A stretch of DNA of 6,250 bases from an uncultured Actinomycetes bacterium (lineage in GTDB: Bacteria > Actinomycetota > Actinomycetes > Nanopelagicales > Nanopelagicaceae), in the NCBI GenBank assembly GCA_903918325.1, contig CAIXDY010000129.1, positions 1 through 6,250 of the forward strand. Direction: 5' to 3'. The notes beneath the pieces are model-generated. The model had not been told where the DNA came from. It ran no database searches and saw nothing but the letters and a program-made list of their open reading frames with translations. The first letter of the stretch is position 1. Each line of letters starts with the position of its first letter. This document shows, piece by piece, positions 1-4,570 of the stretch. Both the position numbers and the translations under genes were made by a program.

Positions 1-656
1 GGTATGCCACTTGGTTTTAAATGCTCTACTAAAGCCGCAATTGCCGACCAATCGGCTTTGCCTTCATACATTTGTGCCGCGGTGCGTGCATGTAAAGCCA
101 CCCAAGCAACTCCAACATCGGCGGCAGATTTCGCAGCTTCTAAATACGTATGGTGATCGCTATCAATTCCAATTCGCATCTTTACTGTTACTGGAATTCC
201 AAAAGGTTTAGCTGCTTCAACTGCGGCTTGAACGATATTTGTAAAAAGTTTACGTTTGAAAGGTAGCGCCGCTCCCCCGCCTTTTCTTGTAACTTTTGGC
301 ACTGGGCAGCCAAAGTTCATATCAATATGATCAGCTAAATTTTCTTTACCCAGCATTGTTACTGCCGCACGCATTGTTGTTGGATCAACGCTATATAACT
401 GCACCGAACGCGGCCATTCACCTTTTCCGGGAACTATCATGCGCATTGTTTCGGGCCGACGTTCAATTAACGCACGTGCAGTAACCATCTCAGAAACAAA
501 TAACCCAGCACCTTGTTCACGACAGAGCGTGCGAAAAGGTGCATTAGTTATTCCGGCCATTGGTGCAAGTACAACTGCTGGATCAATTAAATGATCCCCG
601 CTTGCTAATGGCAGTCGGAGTGGAATTAGCAGCCTAGTAATCGCGGTGCCAACCAA
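1..656 (-). CDS. dusB: tRNA-dihydrouridine synthase (DusB/NifR3 family), 3' end outside window
   Basis: This is a flavoenzyme that uses FMN and NADPH to reduce specific uridines of tRNA to dihydrouridine in the cytosol. I translated 218 residues by hand on the minus strand; the frame runs off base 1, so the C-terminal helical tRNA-binding domain is missing here. The TIM-barrel signature is clear: an FMN-loop APMAGITNAPFR near residues 34-45, then DMNFGCP containing the catalytic Cys (codon 306-308, residue 117 from the TTG), then VTVKMR with the conserved Lys, and ALHART with the conserved His. The start is uncertain. The frame opens at 659 and has no ATG or GTG before the FMN loop; TTG at 654-656 is the only usual alternative start and overlaps glyS by 31 bases. 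CTG at 630-632 or ATT at 624-626, which shares one base with the glyS stop codon, would give a length closer to the family's. No Shine-Dalgarno is visible. Translation is probably coupled to glyS. The DusB subgroup label is likely but not proven by the part seen. Confidence 0.93.
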   Translation of the reverse strand, partial: MVGTAITRLLIPLRLPLASGDHLIDPAVVLAPMAGITNAPFRTLCREQGAGLFVSEMVTARALIERRPETMRMIVPGKGEWPRSVQLYSVDPTTMRAAVTMLGKENLADHIDMNFGCPVPKVTRKGGGAALPFKRKLFTNIVQAAVEAAKPFGIPVTVKMRIGIDSDHHTYLEAAKSAADVGVAWVALHARTAAQMYEGKADWSAIAALVEHLKPSGI

Positions 657-2017
657 GCTTCAACTTGATCAAGAGCAATTCGCTCTTGCGTCATTGTGTC
701 GCGATCACGGATTGTCACGGCATGATCTTCTAGAGTTTCAAAATCAATTGTGATGCAATACGGCGTTCCGATTTCATCCTGTCGGCGATAACGTCGACCA
801 ATTGCACCTGAATCATCAAAATCAATGGCCCAGTTTTTGCGCAACTGTGCCGCTAAGTCACGCGCCTTAGGTGATAGATCTGCATTACGAGAAAGTGGCA
901 ATACTGCCGCTTTAATTGGTGCTAAGCGATGATCCAATTTTAGAACTGCACGCTTTTCCATCTCGCCTTTGCTATTTGGTGCTTCATCTTCGGTGAAAGC
1001 ATCCATTAAGAAAGTTAACGTGCAGCGATCAACTCCAGCTGCAGGTTCAATTACGTAAGGCGTCCAACGTTCACCCTTTTCTTGATCGAAGTAAGAAAGA
1101 TCTTTACCGGATGCTGCAGAGTGGGCTTTTAAGTCGAAATCGGTGCGGTTAGCGATACCTTCAAGCTCGCCCCACTCAGTTCCGGCAAATTCAAATTTAT
1201 ATTCAATATCAGCGGTGCGCTTTGAATAGTGCGAAAGTTTTTCTTTTGGATGATCAAAGATGCGCAAACGATCAGGATTGATTCCTAAACCTGTATACCA
1301 AGCTAAGCGAGTGTCAATCCAATACTGATGCCATTCTTCATCCGTGCCTGGAACTACAAAAAATTCCATTTCCATCTGTTCAAATTCGCGCGTACGGAAA
1401 ATGAAGTTACCTGGAGTAATTTCATTTCGGAATGATTTACCGATCTGGCCAATACCAAATGGTGGCTTCTTGCGTGAGGTTGTCATTACTTGATCAAAGT
1501 TAATGAAGATTCCTTGTGCGGTTTCTGGACGCAAAAATGCTAGACCAGATTCATCTTCAACGGGTCCCAGGTAAGTTTTTAGCATTCCACTAAATTGCTT
1601 AGGTTCAGTGAATTGGCCTTTATTGCCACAAGCTGGGCAGTTTATATCTGCAAGTGAAGTTGGAGCTTTTTTATGTTTAGCTTCATACGCTTCTTCTAAA
1701 TGATCTGCGCGATATCGTTTGTGACAAGCCGTGCATTCAGTGAGCGGATCACTAAAAGTTGCAACGTGTCCAGATGCTTCCCACACTTCTTTAGCCAAAA
1801 TGACACATGAGTCGAGACCAACAACATCTTCACGACCGGTAACCATAGATTTCCACCACTGGCGCTTAACGTTATTTTTTAACTCGACTCCCAGTGGGCC
1901 GTAATCCCACGATGCACGAAGTCCGCCATAAATTTCTGATGAAGGGAAAACAAAACCCCTGCGCTTTGATAAACCAACAATATTTTCTAAACGATCCGTT
2001 GCCACAATTTTCTCCAT
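626..2017 (-). CDS. glyS: Glycyl-tRNA synthetase, single-chain alpha2 class II type
   Basis: It charges tRNA-Gly with glycine using ATP and is an essential cytosolic enzyme. At 463 residues it has the usual length for the bacterial/eukaryotic-type homodimer, not the two-subunit alpha2beta2 enzyme. Visible landmarks are the N-terminal KRRGFVFPSSEIYGG and YGPLG region (about 19-42), two Cys pairs C95/C98 and C127/C130 in the insertion that resemble a zinc-binding knuckle, RPETAQG (163-169), class II motif 2 from FRNEI through FRTREFEQMEMEFF (197-220), motif 3 GVDRCTLTF (328-336), and a C-terminal anticodon-binding domain from about 360. The ATG at 2015-2017 fits homologues, which begin only a few residues before the KRRGF motif. 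No Shine-Dalgarno precedes it. It lies 50 bases downstream of the ABM gene on the same strand, with its own candidate -10 at 2065-2070, and its 3' end overlaps dus. Placement next to dus puts two tRNA-related functions in one transcription unit. Confidence 0.97.
   Translation of the reverse strand: MEKIVATDRLENIVGLSKRRGFVFPSSEIYGGLRASWDYGPLGVELKNNVKRQWWKSMVTGREDVVGLDSCVILAKEVWEASGHVATFSDPLTECTACHKRYRADHLEEAYEAKHKKAPTSLADINCPACGNKGQFTEPKQFSGMLKTYLGPVEDESGLAFLRPETAQGIFINFDQVMTTSRKKPPFGIGQIGKSFRNEITPGNFIFRTREFEQMEMEFFVVPGTDEEWHQYWIDTRLAWYTGLGINPDRLRIFDHPKEKLSHYSKRTADIEYKFEFAGTEWGELEGIANRTDFDLKAHSAASGKDLSYFDQEKGERWTPYVIEPAAGVDRCTLTFLMDAFTEDEAPNSKGEMEKRAVLKLDHRLAPIKAAVLPLSRNADLSPKARDLAAQLRKNWAIDFDDSGAIGRRYRRQDEIGTPYCITIDFETLEDHAVTIRDRDTMTQERIALDQVEAWLAPRLLGC
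670..688 (-). repeat. Perfect 7-bp inverted repeat (hairpin) just before the dus start region
   Basis: CAAGAGC (670-676) and GCTCTTG (682-688) are separated by five bases, and the left arm overlaps a 10-bp palindrome CTTGATCAAG (664-673). It lies inside the last part of glyS and ends 13 bases before the TTG candidate start of dus on the mRNA strand. No T-run follows, so it is not an intrinsic terminator. It could shape translation of dus in a coupled message, or be incidental to the glyS codons. Confidence 0.4.
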
Positions 2018-2064
2018 CCGGCTGGCTGTCGGCGGAAAGCAACGTCTGTTACTTCCGTGGTTAA

Positions 2065-2070
2065 ATTTTA
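2065..2070 (-). promoter_or_regulatory. Candidate -10 element for glyS
   Basis: On the minus strand this reads TAAAAT, one mismatch from TATAAT and a fit to the actinobacterial TANNNT core. It overlaps the stop codon of the ABM gene. Transcription starting about 7 bases downstream would give glyS an untranslated leader of roughly 40 bases. No convincing -35 hexamer lies 16-19 bases upstream, so glyS may instead depend on read-through from the ABM promoter. Weak call based on one hexamer in an A/T-rich patch. Confidence 0.3.
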
Positions 2071-2352
2071 CTCTGTGTAAGGCCTTTCATATGCACCGGG
2101 CTCGTCAATGGCCCTTGCCAGAATCGGAATTGCATTCATTTTTACAGTGGTACTGCTCAATGCGCGGCGATAAGAACCCACATTTTCCCAATGGGTCACT
2201 AAAGTCCAGAGCGAGCTTTGATCCAGATTTTGGCCAATTTCGCCCTTAATAAAGCCGGCGCATGAAGTTAACGCATCAAGGGCGGCCGATAGTTCGCTCT
2301 CAAAATGTGCGGCATTACCCAAGGCAACTTCAAAGCGGGCGATTGCGATCAT
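2068..2352 (-). CDS. Small ABM-superfamily (antibiotic biosynthesis monooxygenase-like) protein
   Basis: A 94-residue protein that looks like a single ferredoxin-like dimeric alpha/beta-barrel domain of the ABM superfamily. The pattern is an N-terminal strand (MIAIARFEV), a helix with acidic and alanine residues (about 14-29), a strand with CAGFIKGEIGQ (31-41), then the family-typical segment LWTLVTHWENVGSYRRALSS (48-67), a strand-Trp-helix arrangement. Family members include cofactor-free monooxygenases, heme-degrading enzymes and many proteins of unknown role, so the substrate cannot be named. The His often found in the helix after the Trp is not seen (YRRAL occupies that stretch), which weakens a classical monooxygenase assignment. 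No signal peptide or membrane segment; cytosolic. It starts 32 bases from the divergent ZIP permease and is followed 50 bases later by glyS. Its ATG has no Shine-Dalgarno but is preceded by a -10-like hexamer 7 bases away, suggesting a leaderless message. Confidence 0.7.
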   Translation of the reverse strand: MIAIARFEVALGNAAHFESELSAALDALTSCAGFIKGEIGQNLDQSSLWTLVTHWENVGSYRRALSSTTVKMNAIPILARAIDEPGAYERPYTE

Positions 2353-2359
2353 GAGCCAT

Positions 2360-2365
2360 AGCCTA
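2360..2365 (-). promoter_or_regulatory. Candidate -10 hexamer for ABM gene (leaderless)
   Basis: Reads TAGGCT on the minus strand, matching the actinobacterial TANNNT core, with 7 bases between it and the ATG. Start of transcription at or next to the A of the ATG would be expected, giving a leaderless mRNA. Confidence 0.45.
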
Positions 2366-2372
2366 ATCGCGA

Positions 2373-2378
2373 TACGCT
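2373..2378 (+). promoter_or_regulatory. Candidate -10 hexamer for ZIP permease gene (leaderless)
   Basis: Reads TACGCT on the plus strand, matching TANNNT, with 6 bases between it and the ATG at 2385. No Shine-Dalgarno is present, so a leaderless message is the simplest reading. It partly overlaps the central palindrome of the divergent region. Confidence 0.45.
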
Positions 2379-2384
2379 AAAACT

Positions 2385-3119
2385 ATGAACTTAGCGATTC
2401 TTTTCGCCATATTTACTGTGATGGCCACGACTGCAGGTGGTGTGCTCGCCTTTAAATCTCGGGATCGCTTTCATTTAGTCCTTGGTCTTTCAGCTGGATT
2501 GCTGCTTGGCCTTGTCGGTTTTGATTTACTACCTGAAGTGTTTGCGCGAAATGCCGACAAAATTGCCGGTGTTCCAGTTGTATCGGTAGCAATTCTTGGC
2601 GGTTTTTTACTTCTGCATGTTTTAGAGCGCGCTTTTGGTTCGCATGAGCCCGCTGAATCTGATTACGGTCACGATCACGAACACCACACAATTTCTGGAA
2701 CTATTGGCGCACTTGCAATGGGCGGCCATGTATTTCTAGATGGTGTTGGTCTCGGTGTCGCTTTCAGAGTGAGTACACCACTTGGAGTTGCCGTCTTTTT
2801 AGCAGTAGTAGTGCATGCATTTAGCGATGGCCTTAATACTGTTTCAATGTTAGTAAAAAGTGGGCATTGGACTAAATCAAGTAAGTATCTGCTGGGCGTT
2901 GATGCTATTGCCAGAATTGGTGGCGCAACACTAGGTACTTACCTTGCCCTCAATGACAAATATTTAGCTCTCTATCTTGCGCTTTTCTCTGGCTTTGTAA
3001 TTTATATTGCTACATCACATATTTTGCCCGAAGCGCACTCACGTCACGAGTCCAAGTGGACCCTTGTTATGACCTCTATTGGCGTGTTAGTGATGTGGCT
3101 CGTTGTAGCTCTTTCTTAA
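2385..3119 (+). CDS. ZIP-family divalent metal permease
   Basis: A 244-residue membrane protein with about eight hydrophobic segments (roughly 2-22, 33-53, 63-83, 106-128, 133-156, 170-189, 193-212, 224-243) and a His-rich loop between segments 3 and 4 (HDHEHH, 96-101), the layout of ZIP transporters that import zinc or related divalent cations into the cytosol. LLPE in segment 2 (48-51) and HILPEA near the end of segment 7 (212-217) are also ZIP-like. The metal-site helices are divergent: HVFLDG (115-120) in segment 4 and HAFSDG (144-149) in segment 5, where textbook ZIPs have HNxPEG-like and H(E/D)xPE-like motifs. His115, Asp119, His144 and Asp148 could still form one metal site; the Asn and the second acidic ligand of the other site are absent. 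It is the only plus-strand gene, divergent from the ABM gene and overlapping uppS tail to tail. Substrate is inferred to be zinc from family and location; iron or manganese is possible. Confidence 0.83.
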   Translation: MNLAILFAIFTVMATTAGGVLAFKSRDRFHLVLGLSAGLLLGLVGFDLLPEVFARNADKIAGVPVVSVAILGGFLLLHVLERAFGSHEPAESDYGHDHEHHTISGTIGALAMGGHVFLDGVGLGVAFRVSTPLGVAVFLAVVVHAFSDGLNTVSMLVKSGHWTKSSKYLLGVDAIARIGGATLGTYLALNDKYLALYLALFSGFVIYIATSHILPEAHSRHESKWTLVMTSIGVLVMWLVVALS

Positions 3120-3820
3120 GCTTTACCGAACCTGCGATCTCGCTTGGAATACTCTTCAATCGCTTTCCATAAAGTTTTACGTGTGACATCTGGCCAGAGC
3201 ACATCCATAAAAACAAACTCGGCATAAACGCTCTGCCAAGGCAGGAAATTACTGGTGCGCTGTTCACCAGATGATCGCAAAAATAAGTCCACGTCACTCA
3301 TTTTTGGCTCATCTAAATACTTAGTAAAAGTTTTTTCAGTTATCGAATCGAGCTTCACTTTTCCTCGCTTTACATCACGCGCAAGTGCTGCTGCGGCATC
3401 GACTATTTCTGCACGCCCACCATAATTCACGCACATATTTAAAGTGAGGGTTTTATTTTTCGCCGTCAGTTCTTCGGCCTCTTCCAGTTCGTTAATAACA
3501 CTGCTCCACAAACGTTTTGGCCGGCCAACCCAACGAATTCGTACGCCCATCTCGTTCATTTGATCGCGGCGTCGTCTGATCACATCGCGGTTAAAGCCCA
3601 TTAAGAACTTCACTTCATCAGGTGATCTGCGCCAGTTCTCAGTTGAAAAGGCGTACGCACTTAATTCTTTAACGCCAAATTCAATTGCACCTTCGACAAC
3701 ATCAAATAGCGCGGACTCTCCTGCTTCGTGGCCGGCAGTTCTAGGTAAGCCGCGTTGCTTGGCCCATCGACCATTGCCATCCATAACGAGAGCAACATGA
3801 TGTGGAATATGAATTGTCAT
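3116..3820 (-). CDS. uppS: Isoprenyl transferase (cis-prenyl / undecaprenyl- or decaprenyl-diphosphate synthase)
   Basis: It condenses isopentenyl diphosphate units in Z configuration to make the long polyprenyl diphosphate that carries cell-wall precursors; it is a soluble, membrane-associated enzyme. The 234 residues are close to the E. coli length, and with an offset of 12 all key residues match: Asp14 and the MDGNGRW motif (13-19), Arg27, His31, FSTENWRR (58-65), and RSSGEQRTSNF (182-192) with Arg182, Arg188 and Ser190, then Glu201, which helps bind Mg2+. Product length (C50 or C55) cannot be read from sequence; actinobacteria often make decaprenyl. The ATG overlaps the recO stop codon as ATGA (3817-3820), a classic sign of translational coupling. 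Its own stop codon overlaps that of the convergent ZIP gene, so there is no intergenic terminator. Confidence 0.97.
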   Translation of the reverse strand: MTIHIPHHVALVMDGNGRWAKQRGLPRTAGHEAGESALFDVVEGAIEFGVKELSAYAFSTENWRRSPDEVKFLMGFNRDVIRRRRDQMNEMGVRIRWVGRPKRLWSSVINELEEAEELTAKNKTLTLNMCVNYGGRAEIVDAAAALARDVKRGKVKLDSITEKTFTKYLDEPKMSDVDLFLRSSGEQRTSNFLPWQSVYAEFVFMDVLWPDVTRKTLWKAIEEYSKRDRRFGKA

Positions 3821-4548
3821 ACTCGCTCCACCATTGGCAAACTCCTTAAGCCGCGTTCAAGATGCCATTGTAAATACGCCGCGATTAATCCACTAGCCTC
3901 ACGACGGTATTTATTCTCACTCGCCGATGCAATTTCCCAATCACTGCTCAGTAACGCACCCATCAAAGACAAAGTCTCTGGCGCTGGTGTCGCACAAGCC
4001 GACGGTCGACAATCGGCACACACCGAACCGCCACCTACTAATGAAAAATATCTATGAGGTCCAGGTTTTTCGCAACGTGAACAAATCGTCATTGAAGGTG
4101 CATAGCCAGCAACAGCTAAAGAGCGGAGTAAGAACGCATCAAGGATAAGAAGTGGTTCATATCTATTTTCGGCTAAAACTTTCATGGCGCCAACAACTAA
4201 ATTAAATTCTTGTAATGCAGGCTCATGCTCATTGGGACTAAATCTTTCGGTGGCTTCTAAAATCGCTGAAGCAACTGTCCAGCGCTGATAATCCTGCGTT
4301 AAAGCTTCCCCGTAATTCATGAGCGCTTCAACTTGAGTAATGGTGTCAAAAGTTTTTCCTACGTGAAGTTGAATATCAACATGACTACCTGGTTCTAAGC
4401 GAGCTCCGAACTTAGACATTGTTCGGCGAACACCTTTAGCTACGCCGCGAATTCGCCCATGCTCTTTGGTGAGCATCGTGATGATGCGATCGGCTTCTCC
4501 GAGTTTTTGCGTGCGAAGCACAATGGCCTCATCCCGGTACAAACTCAT
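3817..4548 (-). CDS. recO: DNA repair protein RecO
   Basis: RecO works with RecR (and RecF) to load RecA onto single-stranded DNA covered by SSB and can anneal complementary strands. The 243-residue length is normal. The N-terminal OB-fold is visible in YRDEAIVLRTQKLGEADRII (4-23), with GRIRGVAKGVRR (31-42) and the basic stretch to Arg50; a helical C-terminal domain follows from about 85. A four-Cys zinc motif is present at C156/C159 (CSRC) and C177/C180 (CADC), with an additional Cys185; such a motif is found in many but not all RecO proteins. It lies 22 bases after leuA and overlaps uppS by four bases. No Shine-Dalgarno precedes the ATG, but a TACCTT hexamer sits 7 bases upstream, so recO-uppS may have its own leaderless promoter in addition to read-through from leuA. 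Confidence 0.95.
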   Translation of the reverse strand: MSLYRDEAIVLRTQKLGEADRIITMLTKEHGRIRGVAKGVRRTMSKFGARLEPGSHVDIQLHVGKTFDTITQVEALMNYGEALTQDYQRWTVASAILEATERFSPNEHEPALQEFNLVVGAMKVLAENRYEPLLILDAFLLRSLAVAGYAPSMTICSRCEKPGPHRYFSLVGGGSVCADCRPSACATPAPETLSLMGALLSSDWEIASASENKYRREASGLIAAYLQWHLERGLRSLPMVERV

Positions 4549-4555
4549 ACGGGCA

Positions 4556-4561
4556 AAGGTA
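4556..4561 (-). promoter_or_regulatory. Candidate -10 hexamer for recO (leaderless)
   Basis: Reads TACCTT on the minus strand, matching TANNNT, in the 22-base gap between leuA and recO, with 7 bases between it and the recO ATG. The spacing equals that at the ABM gene. No recognisable -35 is present, and the gap contains no Shine-Dalgarno. Confidence 0.4.
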
Positions 4562-4570
4562 GTGTGTGAA

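Larger units (their letters stand above)
2353..2384. promoter_or_regulatory. 32-bp divergent promoter region with central palindrome
   Basis: This is the whole gap between the ATG of the ABM gene (minus) and the ATG of the ZIP permease (plus). It holds two outward-facing TANNNT hexamers, TAGGCT on minus (2360-2365) and TACGCT on plus (2373-2378), lying 7 and 6 bases from their start codons. Between them is the perfect 8-bp palindrome ATCGCGAT (2366-2373), and outer arms TAGC (2359-2362) and GCTA (2376-2379) extend an imperfect dyad. There is no room for a Shine-Dalgarno plus leader on either side. A regulator bound at the palindrome would cover both promoters. Any -35 elements would fall inside the opposite gene's coding sequence, and none is convincing. 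The palindrome does not resemble the A/T-rich inverted repeat expected of actinobacterial Zur sites. Confidence 0.5.

Noticed and set aside
11..484. Plus-strand open frames in the first 500 bases
   Set aside because: The minus strand here translates cleanly into a Dus protein with all the family motifs, so these are shadows.
579..594. Inverted repeat GATCA/TGATC, and the shared word GATCAATTAA near 579 and 6123
   Set aside because: The stem is only 5 bp inside coding sequence. The shared word arises because both Dus and LeuA encode Leu-Ile-Asp-Pro with the same codons; it is not a repeat family.
2018..2067. Possible riboswitch or T-box leader ahead of glyS
   Set aside because: The gap is only 50 bases, with just a weak imperfect stem (CGGAAG/TTTCCG) and no T-box core; too short for a glycine T-box or riboswitch.
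2353..2384. Zur operator controlling the ZIP gene
   Set aside because: The palindrome ATCGCGAT does not resemble the A/T-rich inverted repeat with TGA/TCA ends that I know for actinobacterial Zur sites.
3050..3061. Small inverted repeat GTCCA/TGGAC as a terminator for uppS
   Set aside because: The loop is too small, the stem is short, and no T-run follows on either strand; it lies in conserved ZIP coding sequence.
3755..4057. Plus-strand open frame of 100 codons opposite uppS and recO
   Set aside because: It is antisense to two strongly identified genes, has no family-like motif and a composition expected of a shadow frame.
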